Assembly (NCBI GenBank): GCA_964402685.1
Contig: CAYODE010000001.1
Span: 1-64,000 of the forward strand
DNA: 64,000 nucleotides
Direction: 5' to 3'
Source: Aestuariivita sp964402685
GTDB taxonomy: Bacteria > Pseudomonadota > Alphaproteobacteria > Rhodobacterales > Rhodobacteraceae
The translations under genes and the position numbers were made by a program. The notes beneath the pieces were generated by a model, which did not search any database, was not told the origin of the DNA, and worked only from the letters and a program-made list of their open reading frames with translations. Positions 16,683-26,107 of the stretch are shown here, piece by piece (positions within the stretch are counted from its first letter, which is position 1; each line of letters starts with the position of its first letter).

Positions 16683-17742
16683 AATATGTCTCCAAAAAAG
16701 TGATTGTTGTAAAAGGTCTGTCATTCAAAATTGGCCGGGCGAAAATAACTTGCCCAACGTAGTGCAAGGCCGGCCAAAATCTTCCGACGAGCAGACGCTC
16801 TCACGCTGATTGAATTCTACCTATGCTGGAATTCCATACTTTTAATTCTTTGAGCGCTGCATCGCGCACAACGATCCTTTGGAGAAAAATATGCAATGAA
16901 AGCAATATATTAATACTTGACCGACATGGTGATTCGATCGCCTTTAAGGCGATTCTTTGTCGTTGATTGGGCAGAAATGTACCTCAATAAACAATTCAGC
17001 TTTCTTTGCGTCCTTTCTGCCAAGGTAGCTGGAGTTCATCGAGTCGTATTAAAGTTCTCTTGCATCGGCGTTTGGTTTACGGCGATGGATTTCCTATTCT
17101 AAACCGGAATTACCATATGCGTTGTGCTGTCCAATTATTGCTTATCTGCTGAAATTAATTCGGATGCCAATGGCTTGATTTCGATGAATGCGGTGACCTG
17201 TTTTAAATCTCTGGAATTTGCGACTTAAAAGAGCAAGAACTCAAACCAACGAACTTAATTTCGTACCGTTGGCAAATGGGCTTGGCGCGGATGGTCACGC
17301 AGTAGGTAGTGTTCGGTACTCCGGACTACTTTTGACAAACAACTTTTTGCGAACAGGGCAGACAGTGTTTTGACCGGGACAAGAGTTTTCAACCCATCGG
17401 GTGGAGGCAGTGTGCAGTTGCGTAGAGTTTCGACGTTGGGCCTAATTCAGCTTTAGTGCGATGCGTCTTGTTAGCGACGGCGACCCCGCATTGTTCGCGC
17501 TTCATGTTTTGGAACAGTGTAGGGAGTATGCTTGGCACCAACCAGTGAACGAATGGATCTGGAATGGTCGTCGTGCGTTCTTGAACTTTGCCTTCGCACG
17601 CAGTCGGCACACACCGGCATGGATCGGCATTGAAATCACGATGCTTAACGGCATGCCTTATGAGGCGGTCTTTGCAAAATGCATGACACGTCAAAAAAAC
17701 CTGACTAGCATTGGCCTAAGGAATTTTTATCCGGAGGGACAA
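16683..17742. other. 1-kb AT-rich, gene-poor divergent regulatory region
   Basis: The stretch between the peptide operon (leftward) and the VWA gene (rightward) is visibly richer in A/T than its flanks, especially 16800-17300. It has no ORF with a credible family match; the open frame running into the VWA gene from 17461 has no signal or ribosome binding site and is treated as non-coding. It contains a 17-bp palindrome (16937-16953) and several AT-rich promoter-like tracts. It may be a transfer scar or a long regulatory region. Confidence 0.5.
16937..16953. promoter_or_regulatory. 17-bp palindrome in the AT-rich divergent region
   Basis: ATCGCCTT-T-AAGGCGAT, arms of 8 bp around one central base. 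It has no downstream T-run, so a protein-binding site is more likely than a terminator. It is about 255 bp upstream of the peptide gene start and 790 bp from the VWA start. Confidence 0.35.
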
Positions 17743-19101
17743 ATGAATTTTCGCGTACCAGCTATCGTAACAGCTGCGGCCATTGCCAGTGCTACGGCTA
17801 CCTACGCATCAAACATCGTTTACGTGCTTGATGCTTCAAACTCGATGTGGGGGCAAATTGAAGGAACGGCCAAAATCCAGATCGCAAAAAGCGCGTTGCG
17901 CGGCATGGTTGGTGATATTGACGAGTCTGTTGACATCAGCCTGGTCGCATATGGTCACCGCAGCGCCGGCGACTGTGGCGACATCGAAGTCATGGCTGGC
18001 CTGGGTCAAGCAGACAAAGCACAGTTGCTTGCGCAGTTGGATGGACTGCAGCCAAAGGGCAAGACACCCATCTCTGCAGCTTTGGTTACCGCTGGTAACG
18101 TGTTTCCCACAAATGATGCCGTCAACCAAATCGTCCTGATCTCTGATGGCATCGAAACCTGCGAAGGGGATCCATGCCAGACCGCGCAAAAGCTCGCGAT
18201 GGCTGGTGCCGAGACGCGGGTTCACGCCATCGGGTTTGACGTGGACGCGTCTGCACGCGCGCAGTTGGAGTGTATCGCCAAAGCAGGGAAGGGCGTCTAT
18301 CTGGATGCATCCAACGCATCGGGTTTGAACGATGCATTGGCAGAAGTAACGCGTGTCGCTGCCACCGTTGTTGCACCTCCGCCGCCGCCGCCTGCACCCG
18401 AACCGGTGGTTCCGCAGCGCGTGTCGGCGTTTCTGGACGAGTTCGAACCGGACATGGCCGAAGAATGGACTGTCAACAATCCGAACCCCGACGGATTTAT
18501 CGCCGAAGGCGGCAACCTGTTGATGCTGTCGTCGTCTGTCGGCGGCTTTCCGTCAAACGACACGGAAAATTTCATGACCTTGCCAGGCGTTCTGCCGGAC
18601 GGCGACTGGGACGCGACAATGACCTTTGCTGGTGAATTCAAGACTGGTCGGGACTCTCTGTGGTTTGGGCTTTGGAAAGACCAGGACAACTTTCTTGGCG
18701 CTCAGTTTTGGAGAAATCGGAGCAGAACCAATACCTGCTCGGCCATCGGTCTGAGTCTTGTGAAGCACGCGAATGGCGAGCAAACAAAGTTTGATGTTCC
18801 GATTATGGGTGATTTCGGATGCGGCGGACCGGGGTTTGATGAGGAAGATGCCTTCTTTGATCGACTGACTGTCGAGACCTCGACACTTACTCTGCACAAG
18901 CGCGGCCGCAGTTATCACGCCACCTTGGCCGTCGGTTCCCCGGATGCGGACAACTACATCGAACGGACCACCGACAAACTGACCTCACTCAGAAGTCCCG
19001 GCGAAATCGCCTTGTCCTTGGGGAACTGGACTGCTGATGGTGCACAGGGCGAGTCGTTGATCTTTGTAGACAAAGTCGAAATCGTTTCGGTTTCTGAGTG
19101 A
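17743..19101 (+). CDS. Exported von Willebrand factor A-domain protein with C-terminal jelly-roll-like domain
   Basis: 452 residues. A Sec signal peptide (MNFRVPAIVTAAAIASATATYAS) leads directly into a VWA domain with an intact MIDAS: Asp30-x-Ser32-x-Ser34 (DASNSMWG), Thr108 in KGKTPIS and Asp135 in LISDGIET. The domain ends near residue 205; a proline linker (PPPPPPAPEP) then joins a 210-residue beta-rich domain (DSLWFGLWKDQDNFLGAQFW) that resembles a LamG/concanavalin-like fold. ATG at 17743 is fixed by GGAGGG five bases upstream and by the signal peptide. The stop overlaps the next gene as GTGA. Probably a periplasmic or surface metal-dependent adhesion/protein-interaction module. Confidence 0.88.
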   Translation: MNFRVPAIVTAAAIASATATYASNIVYVLDASNSMWGQIEGTAKIQIAKSALRGMVGDIDESVDISLVAYGHRSAGDCGDIEVMAGLGQADKAQLLAQLDGLQPKGKTPISAALVTAGNVFPTNDAVNQIVLISDGIETCEGDPCQTAQKLAMAGAETRVHAIGFDVDASARAQLECIAKAGKGVYLDASNASGLNDALAEVTRVAATVVAPPPPPPAPEPVVPQRVSAFLDEFEPDMAEEWTVNNPNPDGFIAEGGNLLMLSSSVGGFPSNDTENFMTLPGVLPDGDWDATMTFAGEFKTGRDSLWFGLWKDQDNFLGAQFWRNRSRTNTCSAIGLSLVKHANGEQTKFDVPIMGDFGCGGPGFDEEDAFFDRLTVETSTLTLHKRGRSYHATLAVGSPDADNYIERTTDKLTSLRSPGEIALSLGNWTADGAQGESLIFVDKVEIVSVSE

Positions 19102-20591
19102 CCCTTTTTTGGCTCCGGCGGTGTCTGCCCGTGGTGGGCACCGCGATCCTGCTCGCGGCGCCGGCACCGGCTTTGGCAAATGCCATGCCGGGTGCTTTAG
19201 CGAAGATGGCGGGTACGCTCTGGAATGATATCGACGGCAGGCTGCCGTCCGGTAGCGCGGACTCGCCAAATGCTCGGACCGCGATTACTCGGGCCGAGCA
19301 AATCTTTAAAGATATGCGGATCCGGGTGTTCCCGAAAACCCCGCCCAGCGTTCCCGATGCCGGACCGCGTCTAGCCGATGCATTTGGTCTGGATTGGGAA
19401 AATCCGGCCGATCGAGACGATATTGCGCGTCTTTTGGCGATGCCTGCGGATGAAGCAGAAAAGGAACTGAGCGAGAGTTTGGAAGGGGACGCGCTGTCGA
19501 ATGCCATAGCGGTACTCAGCCGGATCAAGGGCGCTGATGCTGCACAAACGTCCTGGTCTCAAACTACAGAGACCGGAGAGATTGTTACCGTAACATGGCG
19601 GCCTGAAACCAATCGCTTTGATATGGAAGTCTATGACGGATCCGAAGGCGAACGTTTTCAGACATTATTATCGGCCCGTGTCGAAACCGCCCTGGACGAA
19701 GAGACCGGTGCCCTAACCACGGCGCTAAGGCTAGATGATGATCCGGTATCGGTCCTCACAGAGGCGGATTTTGTCGAGATATCCCGCTCGATCTGGGGCG
19801 AGTGGACAGACGATGGCGGCTGGGTCTGGACGATTGCACCGCGGCAGGAAAGCGACCGGAACGCCGGGGAGGTGCCACCGACACCCGCTGAATTACGAGA
19901 TGAAATTGCGCGGCTCAAAGCGCGTAGAACCGAAATTCAGAACGCTAAAGAGTTTGTATGGTTTGACCCCTCGACCGATCAGGTGGTGCGACAGGACAGT
20001 TTCCGACGCCTTCCCGAACCGTGGGAGTTCCGTGGTGAACAACCACTTATTGCAGATGCGGATGATCAGGTGGCTGCATTAACGACCGAGATTGAGGATC
20101 TGGAACGCAGCCTATCTGGTGCTGACCAATTGCCGGTCGAAGCTGATGATCCAATCGCTTATGACGACAGCGTCGAACGCGGAGCGGTTGCGGTTAGTCT
20201 GCTAACGACGCTTCCGGATGGCCACAGCTACGATTGGCCCGACGCTACCTTTGACGGCCGTACACTGCGGGCGCGCCGGACAGCGACAGATGTCCGCGAT
20301 AGTTTCGATCCGGTGCTGCCAGCTGGAATAGTTGCCGAATTGGTCGCATCCTGGTCGCCACCAACCTGGATCATTGTCGACGCCAAGATTGACACCGCCT
20401 CACGGAAGTTGACGCTTGAAGGGGAATACTGGGGCCTGCATGTCACGTATTCGGGTGGGTTCATGGGTATGGGTAGCCCGTCTGTGTCCAGCATCCACAC
20501 ACCTTTTGCGACGCCATTGAACATGACCGGCAACGGGGACGCGGTCGCTTACAAAAGTGATTGGGGTGCCGCAGACAGCGCTTTTCCCTAG
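19098..20591 (+). CDS. Exported protein of unknown function, coupled to the VWA gene
   Basis: 497 residues with GTG start overlapping the VWA stop. The N-terminus (LRRCLPVVGTAILLAAPAPALANA) is a clear Sec signal. The mature part begins with helices, has a charged helical/coiled segment near residues 260-280 (PAELRDEIARLKARRTEIQN) and another near 330 (ALTTEIEDLERSL), and a beta-rich C-terminus (LEGEYWGLHVTYSGGFMGMG). Tryptophan-rich strands (SIWGEWTDDGGWVWTI) resemble a lipocalin- or sugar-binding-like motif, but I recognise no family. It ends 3 bp from the convergent 1140-residue gene, whose product also has a GLWRP..EFPL segment and coiled coils. Confidence 0.75.
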   Translation: MTLFWLRRCLPVVGTAILLAAPAPALANAMPGALAKMAGTLWNDIDGRLPSGSADSPNARTAITRAEQIFKDMRIRVFPKTPPSVPDAGPRLADAFGLDWENPADRDDIARLLAMPADEAEKELSESLEGDALSNAIAVLSRIKGADAAQTSWSQTTETGEIVTVTWRPETNRFDMEVYDGSEGERFQTLLSARVETALDEETGALTTALRLDDDPVSVLTEADFVEISRSIWGEWTDDGGWVWTIAPRQESDRNAGEVPPTPAELRDEIARLKARRTEIQNAKEFVWFDPSTDQVVRQDSFRRLPEPWEFRGEQPLIADADDQVAALTTEIEDLERSLSGADQLPVEADDPIAYDDSVERGAVAVSLLTTLPDGHSYDWPDATFDGRTLRARRTATDVRDSFDPVLPAGIVAELVASWSPPTWIIVDAKIDTASRKLTLEGEYWGLHVTYSGGFMGMGSPSVSSIHTPFATPLNMTGNGDAVAYKSDWGAADSAFP

Positions 20592-20594
20592 GGT

Positions 20595-23500
20595 TTAAAA
20601 CTTCACGATCATCAGGACTGATTGTGAGAGCTTGAATTTCGTACCACCTGAGTCACTCGGAACCTGTTGGCGCGCCGGATGCTTGGCCATCAGTTTTTCG
20701 AAGTCCTGGGGTGATGCTGATAAATGAGCATCGTGCGCGGGATCGAACCAGTGGACCCGAGTGGGTACGCCATCGACCTCATCAATGCGCATAAGCGTTA
20801 CTGCGTGCGTGGCTGAGGCGTCCGCCTGCTTCATGTTGACCAGGACACCGTAGCCCTTTTTCTTCAAAGCTTGGAGGTGACGAATTTCAACCTTAGAGTT
20901 TGAGGTCGGGTCGATCATCGTCACGCTGCCTCCGCGTCGCTTGATGGCTTGGGCTGCGTGTGACAGAAGAATGCCACGCCTTTTCACGAGTTCCAACTGA
21001 TCCGAAGGAAGCCCAGCTTTTGCCATCGCCAACCGGCGCAATCTCATGTTGTCCAGGCGCTCTCTTTCGAGATTGATTTGCTCTAAAAGACCTTCGTGTT
21101 CCGGGCTCCGAGCCTGGACCGCCGAATTGTAGCGGGTCCTTAAATCGTCCAGGCGACTTTCCATGCGCCCGATTATCGCGTCATTCACCTTGAGATCATT
21201 CGCGGCGAATTCCTGAACAATTCTGTGCAGGGGTATCTCTTCGCCGGTAAAGTCTTTGATGATCTTGGCGGTTGAAACCCCGACACAAACACCGTCGCGT
21301 CCTTGATTCAAGAAGACCCCTTCTTCCTCGATCGTGATGTCGATGTCTTCAGAGTCGGTGTACTTTCTTTCTATCTTGGATTTCAGTACTTCGAGACGCC
21401 TTTGGCTGTTCAAGTCTTGAACAAGATCCGCGTAATCCGATCCGACACTTTCATTCAACGCCAGTTCGTCAGCCAAATTGAACTCTTCTGGCCATGGAGA
21501 CGAAGCTTCAGCCTTACAAGCGATGTATCCGTCCTCGGGAATGCTATCGTCGAACTTAACGGCGAGTTGTCTTGACTGCGCTGGAGCAACGCTTTCCGGC
21601 ATATCGGGAACCGCCTGTTTGATCGCACCCTGTGGCGATGCGGTCTGTGCAGTCGCAGTTGTCACCGGCGGACGCAACTTGGTCGGCGCGCGCAACATCA
21701 GACGGCTGACCTTCCGATTTCCGATTGGTGCAAGGGTTTGCTGCCGTAGTCGTAGGATGCGGTTCGTTGCCAACCCCCCGGTCTTTTCCAGAACCACCTG
21801 AAACACGATGCGCGAGATGGTCAACGCACGGTCGGCGTCACTGACCTGGCGACCCTTCCAGTCGCGGCTGGTGAAGGCGATGCTTATGTCGTCCACTACG
21901 GCTCTGGGAATCGCGTATGCGATATCGCCGATGGTCTTGCTGACGCCCTGCTGGATCTCATCCGAGACCCCCTTGAGCGTCATCGCGACCAGAGTTTTCT
22001 CGTCCCGGCTGACCCAGTTCGTACCATTTGCCACGCGGATACCGACCGGCGTATTCGCGGCCCCGGTCAGGGCGCTGACGATGTCTTTCACTACTTCGAT
22101 GAAGTAGTCTGTGCTGGGTTCGGCCCCTCTGAAGTTTCCGGACAGGTTGTTCAGATCTGCAAGCGTGAGAAACGCAATCCCTACGTTAGAGGGATAGTTG
22201 CTGCATTCTTGGCCCGAGCAGGTCGCGTTCGTCGTTGCGAGTCCGTTAACGAGGTAAAGCTCACCCAAGTGATAAATGTGTTTGGGCAGGAGATCATCGC
22301 GCGCGGCCAGTATCTCAAAGTTTCGCAACAACCGTAGTTGCAGAGTTGCGGCTTCCTTTTCGGCATTTGTCGCCTTTTTGCTTCCCAGAACATCCGACGC
22401 AACAACCCGTTTGCTGGCCAGAAGTCGCTTATGCAATGCGATCCCGCTTTTCACATGCGAGTTCCAGACGAAAACACCCTGAGATGCGCCATCATATTCG
22501 AACTCGACCAGGTTGCCATTCTTGACATCAAGCGACAGCCGCGTGCCCTTGTCGCTCTCTCGTGCCCAGAAATCCGCTAGGTACCCAAGCGACATAAACT
22601 GCGGATCTTTTTCCGGCTCTGACAAGAAGTCGGCGATCGAGACGGATCCAGGATGGGTGTAGGTAATTCCGCGGCTGGCCGCCGTGGTCTGTGCGACGCG
22701 CGGCCCGATCAAATCGAGCGTTGTACTGTCACCGCTCGATGCTTTGATCGACACGGTGATATTTGGTCCGCGGTCCCGGGCCAGCTCCGGCGGCATGCGT
22801 ACCTTAACCTTGAGAGGTTGGTGTTTGATCACCTCGCTGATGCGATCAGACTCATAATTTGTTTCTGTCTGTGAAAACCGGTTAGGTGCCTCGACAGGTT
22901 CAACCCAGATCGTTACAGCCTTACTGGATGCGATGTCAAAGAGTGCTTCCTGCTCCATTTCCCAGACCAGCGGGACACCATCGCCTTCGATCCATGCCTG
23001 CTGTTCGGCGCCCTCTTTCCAGCGAACTTCCCCTCTGAACCACCTGACCTTAAGGCGCGGCGCAAAGATCGACCCGACTTCATTGATCTCAAGTCGCCAT
23101 TCAAGCTGACCCTCGATCTGCGCTGCCACCCAATCGGGCAGGGCCTCGTTCATCTCGCCGGCTTGTGGTTTGTAGGTTGCTACGACACGAGCATTTTGAT
23201 CGCGATGAATGCTGCCTGCAGGGCTGGGGCTGAAGTTGCCTTTCCACACCCGGCTCGATGTATGAACCTCCAGTCGATACGGGTAAGCTTCGTCCCCGGG
23301 CCTCTCCTGAACAATGACAAGCGGGAATTCAGGCCCGGAAATCGGTCGCCACAAACCGATGACATCCTGAACCTCAAAGTCCTCATTCGTGCCTTCGTCG
23401 GGGTTAAGCGCCGCCTGCATCCTTTCTTCTTCGGTTTCCGCATCGCGCGGCTCGGCAGTCTCCGTGGTCGGCTCCGGATCGAGTGATACGCTTCGCGCGC

Positions 23501-24017
23501 GCCTTTCGAGTGCTTGAAGGGCAAGGACGACGTCGTTCTCTTTTTCCGCGCGCTGGCGCCACTCAACAGCACGAGCACGCCGCTCACGTGCGTTGACCTG
23601 TGCATCATCGGCATCCTGCTGAGCACGCAAAGCGGTATCACGAAGCCGCGCGCGGTCTTCTTCTGGCAAGCCGGGATCCTGGGAAAGTTCTGTGAATTCA
23701 CGCGCTGCTTTTGTGCGGCGTTCGACTTCCGCGTCAGCAGACCGGGCCAAATCACGATATTGGTCAGCAAGATCTGCCGACTTATTGGCCCGCGTGCGCT
23801 CTTCATCGATCCGGCCTTTCAACTCGCGGATCAGTTGCGCCCGGGCGGCTACAAATCGTCCTTCATCGATGTCCTTCAACCGTTCCAAACGATCGAATGA
23901 AACCTCGTACTCACTTTGAAGTTCGGTCGAACGCGTCTCATTCTGCGCATAAAGCGGCGGCGCTTCGGCCAAAAAAACGAGTAAACTGACAAGTGCTATT
24001 TTCAGAAATGCGTGCAT
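20595..24017 (-). CDS. Large exported coiled-coil protein with C-terminal papain-like cysteine peptidase domain
   Basis: 1140 residues. Signal peptide at residues 1-24 (to PLYAQ). Long charged coiled coil about 30-200 (RRTKAAREF, REFTELSQD, QDADDAQVNARERRARAVEW). A beta region about 220-360 (IGLWRPISGPEFPLVIVQER) and a central mixed domain follow. The last 250 residues look like a papain-like peptidase: Gln905 and Cys911 in NQGRDGVCVG, His1071 in SATHAVTLM and Asp1092 in HWFDPAHD, in the right order for a Gln-Cys-His-Asp site. A second coiled segment (about 955-1000) is inserted between Cys and His. It is convergent to and 3 bp from the exported VWA partner gene. Extracellular or periplasmic processing is inferred; no family is named with certainty. 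Confidence 0.78.
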   Translation of the reverse strand: MHAFLKIALVSLLVFLAEAPPLYAQNETRSTELQSEYEVSFDRLERLKDIDEGRFVAARAQLIRELKGRIDEERTRANKSADLADQYRDLARSADAEVERRTKAAREFTELSQDPGLPEEDRARLRDTALRAQQDADDAQVNARERRARAVEWRQRAEKENDVVLALQALERRARSVSLDPEPTTETAEPRDAETEEERMQAALNPDEGTNEDFEVQDVIGLWRPISGPEFPLVIVQERPGDEAYPYRLEVHTSSRVWKGNFSPSPAGSIHRDQNARVVATYKPQAGEMNEALPDWVAAQIEGQLEWRLEINEVGSIFAPRLKVRWFRGEVRWKEGAEQQAWIEGDGVPLVWEMEQEALFDIASSKAVTIWVEPVEAPNRFSQTETNYESDRISEVIKHQPLKVKVRMPPELARDRGPNITVSIKASSGDSTTLDLIGPRVAQTTAASRGITYTHPGSVSIADFLSEPEKDPQFMSLGYLADFWARESDKGTRLSLDVKNGNLVEFEYDGASQGVFVWNSHVKSGIALHKRLLASKRVVASDVLGSKKATNAEKEAATLQLRLLRNFEILAARDDLLPKHIYHLGELYLVNGLATTNATCSGQECSNYPSNVGIAFLTLADLNNLSGNFRGAEPSTDYFIEVVKDIVSALTGAANTPVGIRVANGTNWVSRDEKTLVAMTLKGVSDEIQQGVSKTIGDIAYAIPRAVVDDISIAFTSRDWKGRQVSDADRALTISRIVFQVVLEKTGGLATNRILRLRQQTLAPIGNRKVSRLMLRAPTKLRPPVTTATAQTASPQGAIKQAVPDMPESVAPAQSRQLAVKFDDSIPEDGYIACKAEASSPWPEEFNLADELALNESVGSDYADLVQDLNSQRRLEVLKSKIERKYTDSEDIDITIEEEGVFLNQGRDGVCVGVSTAKIIKDFTGEEIPLHRIVQEFAANDLKVNDAIIGRMESRLDDLRTRYNSAVQARSPEHEGLLEQINLERERLDNMRLRRLAMAKAGLPSDQLELVKRRGILLSHAAQAIKRRGGSVTMIDPTSNSKVEIRHLQALKKKGYGVLVNMKQADASATHAVTLMRIDEVDGVPTRVHWFDPAHDAHLSASPQDFEKLMAKHPARQQVPSDSGGTKFKLSQSVLMIVKF

Positions 24018-24547
24018 GCTGAAGAACCAAAATAAATACCTAATGGTACGATCAACACATCGAATTGACTAGTCTTTTACCAGCGCAAAGCTCTGTTCTG
24101 GTGGCGCTGGGCGCGACGTGTGCCTGAGTGTTACTCTCCCAGAGAACGAAAGGAATTGAACCAGGCTTTGCTGACTTCTTTGATGGTTTCTGGGGTATGT
24201 CTAACGTCGACATTCGCTTTCTGGCGACAAGTCCACGCTTTTCGACACAGTGCATGTGGACGATTTGTGGAAAGGGCTAAACCAACCAAGCCGGCTGAAC
24301 ATCTGGCCACAAATCAACTACAGCTGGCAAAGGTGCGGTTCTTGTAGGACAAGAGTTGCAACTTACGCCTTGCAGATAAGCGATGACTGTACGTCGTTTG
24401 GTCAACAAGAAACGACACACAACCCGTATTCTTCGCGTTAACAACCAGCTTCACTTATCCTTTCGCATAGCCGTTTTGCGGACCTATACCTTTGTATAGC
24501 TGTGCTGACCTGTTTCTCTGCCTTTCCTACCTTCGCGCCAGAGGCAG
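24018..24547. other. Divergent regulatory region between the papain-like gene and the alginate-like locus
   Basis: 530 bp with no credible gene. It must hold the promoters of the leftward 1140-residue gene and the rightward Alg44-like gene. Short inverted repeats are seen: TCTTGT-AGG-ACAAGA (24340-24354) and CTATAC-CTTT-GTATAG (24484-24499), the latter about 50 bp before the Alg44-like start and a possible operator or promoter element. Confidence 0.45.
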
Positions 24548-26098
24548 ATGGCAAAGAAAATCATACAAACAGCACGTTCAAGCCGAAAACGTGGTCCTAT
24601 GGAAATCGTTCACGAAAGCCCAAGTCCTGACCTCAGTTTCACCGTGCGCGCCCCGCTCACTTTGGTGAACGGAAAGGGTGTGCGGTTGCCGATCGAACGT
24701 TGGGGTTTGAGCGGGTTTGCTGTTGACGACACATGGGAGGACATTCCCACCCACGGTCAGCTTGCAATCCCGTTTCAAGGCGTCGAAATTCTGTTCCCCG
24801 TTACGTTAAAGCATGATGTAGATCAGAAGTTCATCTTCTTTGACGGGCTAACTGGTCGGCAACGGGAAACGCTCGCACTATTCTATCGCAATTTGATGTC
24901 GGGCAAGATGGCCGCGACAGGTGAGATTATCACGAGCCTCGACACGCCCGTCGACCTTGTTCCCATGGGCGAGACCGAGGAAGAACGCATAAAAGGCGCG
25001 GTCGGAAAATCCCCACGTTTTCTGCGGGTTGCTTACAACATCGCGATCTACGTTATCCTCAGCTATTTCGTGTTTGGGATCTTAGGTGGATCAGTTTGGA
25101 GCCGCATCGATACGATCGATGTTCAGCATGGACGCGTTGACGTTCCTGAACTCACGCTCACAGCACCAGATACCGGCGTCGTGATGGCATCATACGTTGT
25201 CGCCGGGGCAAACGTTAAAACCGGCGACCTTCTTTTGGAAATTCGCGATGCCAAACGGGATGCAGACGCCGATCTCGCGCGGCTTGAAGTTGCTCGTGCA
25301 AAAGCTGGTTTTGACGAAGTGGATGCAGCCGTCAAAGACCTAGAACGCGCCATGCTGCCGGACGTGTCACTTAGGCTGCGGATGGCCACAGCGGCCATGC
25401 ACCATATGACGTTTTTCAGGACGACGTCATTCGAGGACGTGCGGTTACAGTGGTCTGATTTACGTCGGATCGATCCAGAGGCTGCAGAGCGCTTGGATCC
25501 AGCGAAAATCACCCTGGACAGGCTCCACGCTCTGCGGACGCTTCGCGCGGCCGAGTTGGCAGCGTCCCGGGACGTTTTGGAAGAACACGAAGATGATGCA
25601 AGGTCATTGAACATATTCGCGCCCTCGGATGGAACGATCCGCGAGGTTTTCGCAGTAGAAGGGAGCGCGGTCCGAGGTGGGGTCGCGCTTGTATCACTTG
25701 AAGCTGATGCGGCGCTGACAGCCGTCGGATGGGCATCGGAGCGGCTTGCGGAAACGCTTTACATCGGGATGCCGGCGTCGATCGGTTACAATCTGGGTGG
25801 CGAAAGACTCAGCACCTCTGGTGCGATTGTCGATTTGAAAGCTGGCGAAGACCCGACGCGACCAGGGGAATTTGGCATCATCGTCACGGTAGCAAGCGCA
25901 GCCTTTGATCATCAAGACGTGCGGTCGGGCCTACGCGCAGGCGCGCCCGTCAATCTCAGCGCGGAAAAGCAGCTGGCCAAACGCGCCATTGCCACGGCCG
26001 ACACAGTCTATCGCTCGGTGCGCAGGGCAACGGATCATGCTTGGGCATTTCTGAACGGCGATGGTGACACTCAAACGCTCGCGTCGCGCGTGGAATAG
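24548..26098 (+). CDS. Alg44-like protein: N-terminal PilZ-like domain, one membrane span, HlyD-like periplasmic domain
   Basis: 516 residues. Residues about 18-125 resemble a PilZ c-di-GMP-binding domain (RxxRxR near residues 10-15 and LSGFAVDD), but the usual DxSxxG is not intact. One membrane segment (about residues 160-185, NIAIYVILSYFVFGILGG) is followed by an HlyD-type barrel and coiled-coil (MASYVVAGANVKTGDLLLEI, then helices, then IFAPSDGTIREVFAVEGSAV). This matches the layout of Alg44, the co-polymerase of alginate synthase. ATG at 24548 has GAGG only three bases upstream. It is 9 bp from the glycosyltransferase gene. BgsB-like mixed-linkage glucan partners are an alternative, less likely given AlgA/AlgD next door. 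Confidence 0.8.
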   Translation: MAKKIIQTARSSRKRGPMEIVHESPSPDLSFTVRAPLTLVNGKGVRLPIERWGLSGFAVDDTWEDIPTHGQLAIPFQGVEILFPVTLKHDVDQKFIFFDGLTGRQRETLALFYRNLMSGKMAATGEIITSLDTPVDLVPMGETEEERIKGAVGKSPRFLRVAYNIAIYVILSYFVFGILGGSVWSRIDTIDVQHGRVDVPELTLTAPDTGVVMASYVVAGANVKTGDLLLEIRDAKRDADADLARLEVARAKAGFDEVDAAVKDLERAMLPDVSLRLRMATAAMHHMTFFRTTSFEDVRLQWSDLRRIDPEAAERLDPAKITLDRLHALRTLRAAELAASRDVLEEHEDDARSLNIFAPSDGTIREVFAVEGSAVRGGVALVSLEADAALTAVGWASERLAETLYIGMPASIGYNLGGERLSTSGAIVDLKAGEDPTRPGEFGIIVTVASAAFDHQDVRSGLRAGAPVNLSAEKQLAKRAIATADTVYRSVRRATDHAWAFLNGDGDTQTLASRVE

Positions 26099-26107
26099 GT
26101 CGGCCCC

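Noticed and set aside
16917..17102. 61-codon open frame in the AT-rich gap
   Set aside because: TTG start, no ribosome binding site, no recognisable features; kept only as part of the intergenic description.
17461..17742. In-frame upstream extension of the VWA gene (94 codons)
   Set aside because: The signal peptide and GGAGGG at 17743 fix the start; the extension has no family features and would bury the signal peptide.
23180..23806. Minus-strand 208-codon open frame
   Set aside because: Shifted-frame shadow of the 1140-residue gene on the same strand; low complexity, no domain.
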